Positions 1-7,367 of a stretch of 64,000 nucleotides of DNA are shown piece by piece. Under the pieces are notes generated by a model. The model had not been told where the DNA came from. It was given only the letters and a program-made list of their open reading frames with translations, and did not search any database. The translations under genes were made by a program, and so were the position numbers. The DNA comes from Flavobacterium cupreum. Lineage in GTDB: Bacteria > Bacteroidota > Bacteroidia > Flavobacteriales > Flavobacteriaceae. Within the stretch, counting starts at the first letter, position 1. Every line of letters starts with the position of its first letter. Location of the stretch: assembly GCF_003996965.1 (NCBI RefSeq), contig NZ_QWDM01000007.1:124001-188000 (forward strand). Direction: 5' to 3'.

Positions 1-504
1 TCTCACCGCTTTTGCTGCTTCAAGACCTAATAACCCGCCACCCAAAACCGCAGCTTCTGTTGCCCCTTTTAGTTTTATTTTTTTGGCATACGCCATGATC
101 GCATCCAGATCTTCGATGGTGCGATATACAAATACACCTTCTTTTTCTACGCCGTCAATAGGAGGAACAAAAGCAGAAGATCCGGTGGCCAGCACTAAGT
201 AGTCGTACTGATGTGTTTTTTCTAAGTGTGTATGTATGGTTTTATCTTCCCGGTTAATATCTGTAATGAGTTCGGAAGTGTTTAAAGTAATATTGTTTTC
301 TAAGTACCATTCGCTGGTGGATAGCGATAAGTCATCTGCGGTTTTTCCTCCGAAATATTCGCTTAAATGAACTCTGTCATAAGCACGCCTTGGTTCTTCA
401 CCAAATACGGTAATCTGATACTTTTCCTGTCCTGATTTTGCAATGAATTTTTCGCAAAACTTGTAACCCACCATTCCGTTTCCAACTACTATTACTTTAA
501 TCAT
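1..504 (-). CDS. nirB: Nitrite reductase large subunit NirB, N-terminal part (runs off left edge)
   Basis: The complement encodes about 168 residues from an ATG at 504 and stays open to the window edge. I translated it by hand because it is cut by the edge. It begins with a flavin Rossmann motif (VVGNGMVG), then EEPRRAYDRVHLSEYF, LATGSSAFVPPIDG, FVYRTIEDLDAI and a second dinucleotide motif, VLGGGLLGLEAAKA. This order matches the N-terminus of the NADH-dependent assimilatory nitrite reductase large subunit, which reduces nitrite to ammonium using FAD, NAD(P)H, an Fe-S cluster and siroheme. The Fe-S/siroheme half lies outside the window, so a shorter NirB-like FAD oxidoreductase is not formally excluded. 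Confidence 0.85.
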   Translation of the reverse strand, partial: MIKVIVVGNGMVGYKFCEKFIAKSGQEKYQITVFGEEPRRAYDRVHLSEYFGGKTADDLSLSTSEWYLENNITLNTSELITDINREDKTIHTHLEKTHQYDYLVLATGSSAFVPPIDGVEKEGVFVYRTIEDLDAIMAYAKKIKLKGATEAAVLGGGLLGLEAAKAVR

Positions 505-530
505 CACTTCTTTAATTAAGTATTACTGAG

Positions 531-553
531 CAAATATAAGTATTTATACTTAT
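531..553 (-). promoter_or_regulatory. Probable nirB promoter with overlapping palindrome
   Basis: On the complement, TATATTTG (538 to 531) fits the Bacteroidota -7 element TAnnTTTG, 27 bases upstream of the nirB ATG. It overlaps a perfect 18-bp palindrome, ATAAGTATTTATACTTAT (536-553), placed where a bound regulator would cover the core promoter. A clear -33 TTTG is not visible. The function is inferred. Confidence 0.5.
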
Positions 554-600
554 AAAAATACGTAAAATATTTATTTTTTAAGTATTTAAAAAAATCATAT

Positions 601-620
601 ATTACGTATTTTGACGTAAT
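601..620. promoter_or_regulatory. Inverted repeat, candidate regulator site upstream of nirB
   Basis: ATTACGT and ACGTAAT flank a 6-base spacer. The arm spacing resembles dimer sites of the Crp/Fnr superfamily. It lies between nirB and the lipoprotein gene at 772 and could serve either. Additional TACGT motifs occur nearby (about 557-568 and 624-630). No regulator is assigned. Confidence 0.4.
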
Positions 621-771
621 CTTTTACGTAGTGCGGATTTTGTGCAAATTTAACTGGGAGTATTTTTATAAATTTGAAAAGATTCTAAATAATAATTTCA
701 AAAAAATGTTGTAAATTCATAAGAATTTTACAGCTGTTTTAGCAGAATAAAATAGTCTTAACATAAATGCT

Positions 772-1541
772 ATGAAAAAATCACTTTTAATATTGCTATT
801 ACTTTCATTGATAACAGGTTGTAAACCAACAGCCGGTAAAATTTCAGAGACAAAAGAAACCACTTCTGAATATGGAACTCAGGAAGATCAAATGAAATAT
901 TACTTTACAGGAACCGGAAACGAACCTTTCTGGGGAATAAAAATGGGAAGGGAAAATATCGAATTTACATCTTTAATTACAGGGAAAGAGAAATTGATTT
1001 TTCCTGCAGGGGAAGCCATAAAAGCGATGGATGCCAATATAAAAATGTATAAAGTGGCTAATGAAACAGCAACGGCAACCATTTCGATTCAGCAGCTGGA
1101 ATGCCAGAATTCGATGTCGGGAGTCATTTCTCCATTGAAATTAAAAATAATGCGGAACTTACTTTTACAAAATTAGAGGGCTGCGGCAATTACAATACTG
1201 ACTATCGCCTTCATGATATCTGGGTTCTGGAAGAACTAAACGGATTCAAAGTTTTTGTAACTGATTTTCAAAAGGAATTGCCAAGAATCGAAATCAATTC
1301 CTCAGAAAATAAATTTATGGGTTACGGAGGGTGTAATGCGATCAGTGGCAGTATTTTTTATGAAAAAGACCTGTTGCGATTTTCAAAAGTAATTTCGACG
1401 ATGATGGCCTGCGCGCCCGGAAATAAAGAAAGCGAATTTACCAAGGCGCTGCAAAGTACCACTACCTATTCTATCGAAAATCTGAGATTGACACTTTCTA
1501 ATCCTTCCGGAAAACTTCTCGTTTTCAGGAAGGTTGATTAG
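772..1541 (+). pseudogene. Lipoprotein with C-terminal META (HslJ-like) domain, frameshifted
   Basis: The first reading frame (772-1176) starts with a lipoprotein signal (lipobox LITGC) and contains GNEPFWGIKMG and ECQNSMSG, typical of a COG3650-like envelope domain. The expected continuation (SHFSIEIKNNAEL, then EGCGNYNTDYRLHDIW) is in the +1 frame, open to 1541. The C-terminal part has GYGGCNAISGS and STMMACAP, the hallmarks of the META/HslJ domain. Joining the frames near 1119-1122 by restoring one lost base gives a single protein of about 256 residues. As written the gene encodes a truncated lipoprotein without the META domain. It is either a true frameshift or a base-calling error. The exact role is unknown; HslJ-type proteins are linked to envelope stress or drug resistance. 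Confidence 0.75.
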
Positions 1542-1628
1542 CTTTTTTTTGTTTTCACAAGCAAAGAAAAAAGAAAAATCCGTGTCATCCATTTAAATCC
1601 GTAAAACCCGTGTACAAAGAATCAGGTA

Positions 1629-2912
1629 TTATTCTAACAATTCCTTAGAATCTTCTTCTTTATCGTCTTCAATAAAATCCAGTTCTAAAGCCCTTACGGT
1701 CTGAACGGCGTTTCCGGCGATACCGCGAATCGAACCGTACATTCCTAACGTATTATGGACTACCTTCTCGATTTGTTTTTCGCGTTGTTTCCAGATCCGC
1801 TGCATGGCTCTTTTTTCGGAATCGAGGTCACTTTGCATTTGCGTAAAACCTTCCACAATTCCCTCTACCTGCAAACGGAATTCGTTGCTGGTTAAAAAAT
1901 CATACAACATCGACATTTTATCGCCTTTGTTTTCCTGTGCCTGAACCGCCTGACTCACTTGTATCAAAGATTGACGCAAAACGGCACTTAGACCTTTAAA
2001 TTCTTCGTACGTACAAATCCAGATGCCGTCACGCATTCCCATTCGGTCCATTCCTGCCGGCATCACTTCGGTCACCAGCACACCAATATTAGCCCTTTTG
2101 GTCCGGATATCATTTTTGAATTTCTCAATCCATGCGGGTTGGAAGGCTTTGGTACGCTTGCTTTCGTAATAGATAGAACCGCAATTTTGCAGCTCGCGGG
2201 TATTGACAATCTGAAGGCAGTCGGCCCCGTTGGCGCCTTTTTTAACTTCGTCTATACTGTCCAAAGGGAAATTATTGGCCAGCCATTCCTCAATCGCTAA
2301 TTCCATTACTTCACCCTGCAACTGCATGGAACCTTGTTCCTGCTTGCGTTTCATTTCCTCAATCAGTTTCTTTTGATCGTCTGATTGCTTTTGGTATTCT
2401 TTTATTTTGAGTTCGTTTTTCTCCTCTTCCTGTTTTCTTATTTTATCTCTTTCTAAAACCAAAGTAGCATTAAGCTGTTTTTGTGCTTCGGCTTCGATGG
2501 CTTCTTTCATTTCCAGTTTTTCGCGCTGCAATTTGGCAATTTCACCTGTCATTTTATTTAATTCGCGAAGTTTTTCCGATTTCTCCGAAAGTTCCTTTTC
2601 CATGGCGAGTAAGCGATCTTTGTTTTCTTCGTCCAGTTTGGTTTTTAGTTTTTCGGTGATTTCTTTTTCGGCTACTTTTTTCTCACGGTCCAGACGTTCT
2701 GCAAAAAGTTCGTTTTCCTGTTTCTTTTTGGCTTCAAATTCCAATTTGGCTTTTTCGAATTGCTCATTTTTAAGCTCCATTTCTCTCGATTGGGCGTTGG
2801 CCTTTTGCTGGAATTCCTTACGGATACTGTCTTCTAACTGATGTTTCAGTATGTCATTTACATCGATAGTCGTTCCGCAGTTTGGACACTGAATTGAAGA
2901 TTGCTCCGCCAT
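1629..2912 (-). CDS. DUF2130 domain protein, zinc-ribbon plus coiled coil
   Basis: A 427-residue protein. The N-terminus has a short zinc-ribbon-like CPNCG motif. Residues ~30-200 are a highly charged coiled coil rich in K, E and Q. Residues ~205-350 form the conserved DUF2130 domain (EWLANNFPLD, GANGADC, YYESKRTKAF, GVLVTEVMPAG). Within this domain D231 and E250-x-K252, followed by a Trp/Phe-rich segment, look like a PD-(D/E)xK nuclease core; that is my reading, not an assigned function. The acidic tail is low-complexity. It is a single gene, convergent with the META lipoprotein and followed by about 90 bases containing a degenerate intergenic repeat. Flavobacteria commonly carry this family, but its job is not established. 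Confidence 0.8.
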   Translation of the reverse strand: MAEQSSIQCPNCGTTIDVNDILKHQLEDSIRKEFQQKANAQSREMELKNEQFEKAKLEFEAKKKQENELFAERLDREKKVAEKEITEKLKTKLDEENKDRLLAMEKELSEKSEKLRELNKMTGEIAKLQREKLEMKEAIEAEAQKQLNATLVLERDKIRKQEEEKNELKIKEYQKQSDDQKKLIEEMKRKQEQGSMQLQGEVMELAIEEWLANNFPLDSIDEVKKGANGADCLQIVNTRELQNCGSIYYESKRTKAFQPAWIEKFKNDIRTKRANIGVLVTEVMPAGMDRMGMRDGIWICTYEEFKGLSAVLRQSLIQVSQAVQAQENKGDKMSMLYDFLTSNEFRLQVEGIVEGFTQMQSDLDSEKRAMQRIWKQREKQIEKVVHNTLGMYGSIRGIAGNAVQTVRALELDFIEDDKEEDSKELLE

Positions 2913-3009
2913 TTTTGTTGAATTTATTTAGGTATTATAATAATCTGCTAAGGTATTTAAAAGTTCATTCTTTTTAAGTGATTTCAATGTGATAAATTGT
3001 AACTTTTTT

Positions 3010-3158
3010 GCCACGAATTTCACAAATTTTCACGAATTGTTTTTGTGCTTATTTTTCAAATTTTAGTTTTAAAAAGTGCAATTTAAATGTTTTGTAATAG
3101 TAAATTTTACGGATTTCCATATTAAAATTAATTTGTGAAAATTTGTGAAATTCGTGGC
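3010..3158. repeat. Long perfect inverted repeat (GCCACGAATT family)
   Basis: Two 24-bp arms, 3010-3033 and 3135-3158, are exact reverse complements beginning GCCACGAATT and ending AATTCGTGGC, with a 101-bp interior. The element sits between the LysR gene and the DUF2130 gene, both on the complement. Related copies occur at 4171-4366 and 5153-5232, and a half copy lies near 8220. Confidence 0.85.
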
Positions 3159-3166
3159 TAACTTTT

Positions 3167-4051
3167 TCATTTCTTCGGAAAATTCAATAAAAAATTAATT
3201 GCTGATTTTGTGATTTCCGACTCGTCTCCTTTTGAGGTAATCAGGGAAACATCGGTAAACAGATTGACTTTTTTCAATTCGATAAAACCGATTTCGGGGT
3301 CAGAATTGTTTCGTGCAATATTAGATGGGACAATCGAAATTCCCAAACCATTTTTAACCAGCTGTACAATCGAATTGATATTGTTGGATTCATGAACTAC
3401 TTTGGGTGTAAAACCGTAAAAAGCACAGAGTTCCAGTAAAACTTCGTGATAATGCGGCGCATAATCTTTGTTGAAAAACACAAAAGTTTCCTCTTTCAGA
3501 TCCGAAATCTCTTCCTCAGTAGTAATTTGAATCAGCTTTTTGTTATAAACTACCGAAAACCCATCCTGAAACCATAATTGCGATTTTATTTTAGGTGATT
3601 TTACGGGAGAACGAATGATTCCCAAATCTATTTTTCCCAATTCTAAAGCGGAGATTTGTTTGGTGGTGGAAATTTCAAACAGCTTAAAGCTGACATAAGG
3701 AAATGCGGCTTTTAAATGTTGTATTAATTCTGAAATCACACCGGAATAAATCGAACTGATGTAAGCGATGCTGAATTCTCCCGAAACATTTTGTGCTATC
3801 TTCTTCGTTTTGATTGTAATTTGTTCCAGGTCCTGAAAAAGTGCTGTCACTTCTTTTTCGAAATATTTTCCGGCTTCGGTCAGTATTACTTTTTTATTAT
3901 TCCGATGGAATAAACGGGCACCGATTTCCGTTTCCAGTTCAATGATCTGACGACTTAAAGGCGGTTGTGAGATACAAAGTTTCTCTGCGGCTTTTGTAAA
4001 GTTTAATTCTTCGGCTACCGCCAGAAAGTATTTGAGATGACGTAATTCCAT
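3167..4051 (-). CDS. LysR family transcriptional regulator
   Basis: A 294-residue protein with the normal LysR length and layout. An N-terminal winged helix-turn-helix (residues 1-60: MELRHLKYFLAVAEELNFTKAA and SQPPLSRQIIELE) is followed by a periplasmic-binding-like effector domain (residues ~90-290). The family binds DNA as a tetramer and usually controls a divergent or nearby gene. Here the divergent gene is the methyltransferase at 4394, separated by nested palindromes. Its upstream region has several AAGTAT/ATACTT hexamers, which are also dense upstream of nirB. The effector is unknown. Confidence 0.9.
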   Translation of the reverse strand: MELRHLKYFLAVAEELNFTKAAEKLCISQPPLSRQIIELETEIGARLFHRNNKKVILTEAGKYFEKEVTALFQDLEQITIKTKKIAQNVSGEFSIAYISSIYSGVISELIQHLKAAFPYVSFKLFEISTTKQISALELGKIDLGIIRSPVKSPKIKSQLWFQDGFSVVYNKKLIQITTEEEISDLKEETFVFFNKDYAPHYHEVLLELCAFYGFTPKVVHESNNINSIVQLVKNGLGISIVPSNIARNNSDPEIGFIELKKVNLFTDVSLITSKGDESEITKSAINFLLNFPKK

Positions 4052-4170
4052 AAATACCTTTTAAGTATTAATAATTTACAAAATAAGTATTTTTGAAGTA
4101 TATAAGAAAGAAATACTTTTACAAAAAAAGTAATACCCACGGATTTTAATGGGTTTGCGTGGGTTTTTTT

Positions 4171-4366
4171 GCCACGGATTAAAAGATTAAAAGGATTTTT
4201 GTTGGCCACGAATTGCACTAATTTCCGCGAATTAAAAATGTGTAAACCCATTAAAGCCCTCGTTATCAGTGATAAAAATAAAAAATTAGTGCAAATTCGT
4301 GGAATTCGTGGCAAACATATTTCCACACAGTATTAAAAAAATCTTTTAAATCTTTTAATCTGTGGC
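4171..4366. repeat. Nested inverted repeats in the LysR-methyltransferase intergenic region
   Basis: Two palindromes are nested. The outer one pairs GCCACGGATTAAAAGATT (from 4171) with its near-complement ending AATCTGTGGC at 4366. The inner one pairs GCCACGAATTGCACTAATT (from 4205) with the segment ending ATTCGTGGC at 4312. A short stem, CCCACG/CGTGGG, lies just before (about 4136-4163). These fill most of the 342-base gap 4052-4393; the rest is AT-rich with AAGTAT repeats. Confidence 0.75.
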
Positions 4367-4393
4367 AAAAGCAAAAAGCTAAAACTAAAAATT

Positions 4394-5101
4394 ATGAAAA
4401 AATCAACTATTGAAGAAATCAGAACACGTTTTGACAATGATGTCGAACGGTTTTCGAACTTAGAAACGGGTCAGGTGGCTACGATTGACGCTACAATTTC
4501 TTTGGAGCTCATCACGGAAGCTTCAAAAAGAATTGTTCCGAATGCCAAAAATGTCCTGGATATTGGCTGCGGAGCCGGAAATTATACTTTAAAGATGCTT
4601 TCTAAAGTTCCTGACTTAAATTGTACTCTGGTCGATTTGAGCTTGCCGATGCTGGAAAGAGTTTTAGAAAGAGTGTCAAAAGAAACAGGCGGAACGGTAG
4701 AAGTAAGGCAGGGAGATATTCGCGAAGTAGATTTACCGGAAAACCATTTTGATATTATTCTTGCCGGAGCTGTTTTACATCACCTGCGTGATGATGCCGA
4801 TTGGGAAACCACTTTTACTAAAATATTTAAATTACTGAAACCCGGAGGCTGTTTTATGATTTCGGACCTGATTATCCAGGATACCGAGTTGCTAAACGAC
4901 TATACCTGGCAACGATACGGCGAATATCTGGAAGGAATCGGCGGCGCAGCGTACCGTCAGAAAGTATTGGATTATGTGGAAAAAGAAGACACGCCAAGAT
5001 CGATGAATTACCAGTTGGACCTGATGAAGAAAGTTGGTTTTACGAGCGTTGAAATTTTACACAAGAATATGTGTTTTGGTGCTTTTGGCGGGATTAAGTA
5101 A
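4394..5101 (+). CDS. Class I SAM-dependent methyltransferase
   Basis: A 235-residue protein with the methyltransferase_11/25 fold. Motif I is VLDIGCGAGNYTL, then an acidic end of strand 2 (LVDLSLPML), the adenine-contact region RQGDIREVDLP, and motif IV (FDIILAGAVLHHLRDD). The N-terminal helix (IEEIRTRFDNDVERFSN) and the late FEEVEILHKN-like region resemble small-molecule methyltransferases rather than RNA or protein ones, but the substrate cannot be read. It is a single-gene unit divergent from the LysR regulator, which may control it. Confidence 0.85.
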   Translation: MKKSTIEEIRTRFDNDVERFSNLETGQVATIDATISLELITEASKRIVPNAKNVLDIGCGAGNYTLKMLSKVPDLNCTLVDLSLPMLERVLERVSKETGGTVEVRQGDIREVDLPENHFDIILAGAVLHHLRDDADWETTFTKIFKLLKPGGCFMISDLIIQDTELLNDYTWQRYGEYLEGIGGAAYRQKVLDYVEKEDTPRSMNYQLDLMKKVGFTSVEILHKNMCFGAFGGIK

Positions 5102-5152
5102 TATTTAAAAAAGTTTGCCACAGATTATAAGATGAAAAGGATTTTTTTGTTT

Positions 5153-5232
5153 GCCCCGAATTACACGAATTAGCACTAATTTTTTTCGCAATTTTAAAAG
5201 CTTAATTCGTGAAAATTCATGCAATTCGTGGC
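5153..5232. repeat. Inverted repeat of the GCCACGAATT family
   Basis: GCCCCGAATTACACGAATTA (from 5153) pairs imperfectly with the arm ending CAATTCGTGGC at 5232. It lies in the convergent gap between the methyltransferase and the monooxygenase gene, where it could also act as a bidirectional terminator. An unpaired GCCACAGATT half element precedes it at about 5117. Confidence 0.7.
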
Positions 5233-5250
5233 TAAAAAAACTTTATTTCT

Positions 5251-5529
5251 TTACAAAATTTGTGTTGTTTTATACACCTGAATCGGAGTAGATACCAGTG
5301 CTTCGCTTTGTGCAATAAAATTAAGTAAATAGGATTGATTGTTGTGTATATCAAGTCCCGGCTGATCCTGCCATTCTTCCCAGAGAATAAAAATATTTTC
5401 AGACTGGTGAAGATCGTAACGCACGCAGGCGGCTTCTTTTCTGGTTTCGGTCACCAAATGATGTAACATACTTTGTAGTTTTTCAGTATGCTCCGTTTTG
5501 CTGTTAAAGATTGCTGTAATTGAAATCAT
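5251..5529 (-). CDS. Antibiotic biosynthesis monooxygenase / quinol monooxygenase family protein (YgiN-like)
   Basis: A 92-residue single ABM-domain protein: MISITAIFNSKTEHTEKL, then CVRYDLHQS, FILWEEWQDQPGLDIH and a C-terminal helix. The family forms dimeric ferredoxin-like barrels that oxidise quinols or other small aromatics without a cofactor. Only 2 bases separate it from the upstream MdaB-like gene, so the two are probably co-translated. The same pairing (mdaB-ygiN) is known in E. coli, where the pair has been proposed to cycle quinones. The specific substrate here is inferred. Confidence 0.8.
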   Translation of the reverse strand: MISITAIFNSKTEHTEKLQSMLHHLVTETRKEAACVRYDLHQSENIFILWEEWQDQPGLDIHNNQSYLLNFIAQSEALVSTPIQVYKTTQIL

Positions 5530-5531
5530 GA

Positions 5532-6137
5532 TTATAAATTTTTAAAAGTTGCTTCTAAATGTCTCGTATAATCTTCCTTAAAGATACTAATATTTTCAGC
5601 GGTCGCGCCCTTTTCGACATCGTGAAAATGAAAGCTGTTCAGTTTTTCCATTCCTGTAAATTTGTTCATTTTGTGAAAACCAAACATGGCACCGTCATCC
5701 ACAGAAGTTTCTTCGAAGAATTCCCCCGGTAAGGTAAAAGCTGTTTTTGGAGCGTTCCAGCTTGTGGTCAGCATGTATTTTCGGCCGTGTAAAAGTCCGC
5801 CTGTTCCGTAATTGATATCGGGATTTACGCGGCTTCTTCCGTCACTTTTGTAAATTCCGTTGTTGTGGCCCTGCGTAAAAACATCGTCAATATATTTTTT
5901 GAAAAGGTTCGGCAACTGAAACCACCAGACAGGCGTATGATAGATGATTACATCTGCCCAGACGAATTTTTCGACTTCTTCCTGAAGATTGATTTCGTTG
6001 TTGATATTGGTTGTTTTTATTTCGTAATTGTTGTTTTGGGAAAGAAATTCAGTTGTCCAGTCCTGAACTGTCTGGTTGAATTTTCCGCCTGAATGAGCAA
6101 ATTTTTGCCCGCCGTTGATGATAAATATGTTCTTCAT
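5532..6137 (-). CDS. mdaB: NAD(P)H-quinone reductase MdaB family
   Basis: A 201-residue flavodoxin-like quinone reductase. Recognisable MdaB signatures are FIINGGQKFAHSGG at the N-terminus, FVWADVIIYHTPVWWFQLP, KKYIDDVFTQGH, then YGTGGLLHGRKYMLTTSWNAP and PFHK-like GFHKMNKFTGME. Such enzymes bind FAD and reduce quinones by two electrons, protecting against quinone and drug redox stress. The gene is followed after 2 bases by a YgiN-like monooxygenase and preceded, across a structured intergenic element, by an aldo/keto reductase. All three lie on the complement, divergent from an AraC regulator. Confidence 0.9.
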   Translation of the reverse strand: MKNIFIINGGQKFAHSGGKFNQTVQDWTTEFLSQNNNYEIKTTNINNEINLQEEVEKFVWADVIIYHTPVWWFQLPNLFKKYIDDVFTQGHNNGIYKSDGRSRVNPDINYGTGGLLHGRKYMLTTSWNAPKTAFTLPGEFFEETSVDDGAMFGFHKMNKFTGMEKLNSFHFHDVEKGATAENISIFKEDYTRHLEATFKNL

Positions 6138-6173
6138 AATGTAAATGTTCTGCTGTATTTGTAAGGTTGTGTG

Positions 6174-6251
6174 AGGGATAGAGGCGGTATCCTTTTTTTG
6201 AGGAACGAAAAAAAAGATATAGCCGAAAGCCCGACCCGAAGGGACACACCC
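6174..6251 (-). ncRNA. Structured intergenic element, copy 1
   Basis: The + strand reads GGATAGAGGCGGTATCC, a T-run, a short loop, an A-run, then GATATAGCC and CCCGACCCGAAGGG. The T/A runs plus TATC/GATA form a strong hairpin with GGC/GCC outside it. A second element with the same architecture is at 29249-29320. I remember similar sequences between genes in other Flavobacterium genomes but cannot verify that here. It sits between the aldo/keto reductase stop and the mdaB start, so it could act as a terminator, attenuator or mRNA stabiliser. The strand is uncertain. Confidence 0.45.
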
Positions 6252-6260
6252 AAATTATTT

Positions 6261-7247
6261 TTATTTTAGTTTAGAAATGGCCTGATTAATGAATTCTAAT
6301 TCGGAAACGGATAGGTCGAAATGCATTGCTTTGGCATTCGAAATTGCCTGTTCTGCATTTCTTGCTCCGGCCAGCACTATGGTAATGCCTTTTTGTAAAG
6401 TGGTCCAGCGTAAAACCAACTGCGCTAAACTTGCTTCTTTGTCATGTGCTAAGGAAGTTAATTCTTCGACTAAAGTTTTTACTTTTTGAAGATCGAACTG
6501 ACTGAAATATCCATTTCGGTGATCGTTGTCTTTTAGTTTGCTGTCGGTGAAATATTTTCCGGTCAGTAAACCTCTTTCCATTGGGCTGTACGCAATGATT
6601 CCGATATTTTGGGCAACCGTAAGCGGAATCAAATCAGCTTCGATACTGCGATTCAGCATGCTGTAGGAAACCTGATTCGATGCCAGCTGAATGGTTTTTT
6701 GCGCTTCTTCCAATTGCGAAACGCTGTAATTACAAACTCCCGCAGCCCTGATTTTTCCTTGTCGGATCAGTAAATCCATAGCTTCCATGGTTTCGTGAAT
6801 TGGAGTAGTGGCGTCAGGCCAGTGGATTTGCAGTAAATCGATATAATCGGTTTTAAGTCTTTTCAGGCTTTCTTCAACTTCTTTGATGATGTTTTCTCTG
6901 GAAGCGAATTTGTATACCGGTATTTTTTTTCCGTTGTCAGCGGCGTCAAAGAAAAATTCACCTTTGCCGTTATTGCTTCCGTCCCAAACTAGACCAAATT
7001 TGGTCAGTATTTGCACTTTTGAGCGGTCTTGTGTTTTTAAAGCTTCCCCAATCATTTCTTCGCTTAAACCAAATCCGTAGAACGGAGCGGTGTCTAAAGT
7101 GGTAACGCCATTAGCTATTGAAGCGTGAATGGAGTTGATTGAATCCTTTTTTTCGTTTCCGCCCCACATGTTTCCGCCAATTGCAAATGCACCGTATGTA
7201 ATGGCTGATAATTCGAGTTCGGTAGTACCTAATTTTCTATATTCCAT
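6261..7247 (-). CDS. Aldo/keto reductase
   Basis: A 328-residue protein of the AKR superfamily. I chose the start at 7247 (MEYRKLGTTELELSAITYGA); an in-frame ATG exists at 7355 but would add 36 residues unrelated to the family and overlap the promoter region. Motifs include LDTAPFYGFGLSEEMIGEAL (catalytic Asp/Tyr), the Lys in KVQILTKFG, LLQIHWPD (catalytic His) and C-terminal NADPH-binding VLAGARNAEQAISN. It reduces aldehydes or ketones with NADPH. As the first gene of a probable aldo/keto reductase-mdaB-ygiN cassette it would detoxify carbonyl products. The AraC gene is divergent with about 120 bases between. Confidence 0.92.
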   Translation of the reverse strand: MEYRKLGTTELELSAITYGAFAIGGNMWGGNEKKDSINSIHASIANGVTTLDTAPFYGFGLSEEMIGEALKTQDRSKVQILTKFGLVWDGSNNGKGEFFFDAADNGKKIPVYKFASRENIIKEVEESLKRLKTDYIDLLQIHWPDATTPIHETMEAMDLLIRQGKIRAAGVCNYSVSQLEEAQKTIQLASNQVSYSMLNRSIEADLIPLTVAQNIGIIAYSPMERGLLTGKYFTDSKLKDNDHRNGYFSQFDLQKVKTLVEELTSLAHDKEASLAQLVLRWTTLQKGITIVLAGARNAEQAISNAKAMHFDLSVSELEFINQAISKLK

Positions 7248-7309
7248 ATTGTTGTATTTTGTGTTTGAAAAATTATGGAGCAAAATTATACCATTTTTAC
7301 AACCTTTAA

Positions 7310-7342
7310 TTTGTATATATTTGTGTTTTTTAGGTATATTTG
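7310..7342 (+). promoter_or_regulatory. Promoter of the AraC regulator gene
   Basis: TTTG (7310-7313) and TATATTTG (7335-7342) are 21 bases apart, matching the Bacteroidota -33/-7 pattern. The expected transcript start is about 18 bases before the ATG at 7368. Confidence 0.55.
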
Positions 7343-7367
7343 CATCCGCAATCAAAATACCATCTAA

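Noticed and set aside
2407..2841. Open frame on the + strand opposite the DUF2130 coiled coil
   Set aside because: Ser/Phe-rich shadow of the Lys/Glu-rich coiled coil; no independent coding signs.
4015..4326. Complement frame running through the nested palindromes
   Set aside because: It overlaps the LysR start and consists of repeat sequence; no protein family features.
7248..7355. N-terminal extension of the aldo/keto reductase
   Set aside because: The added 36 residues do not belong to the family and cover the divergent promoter region.
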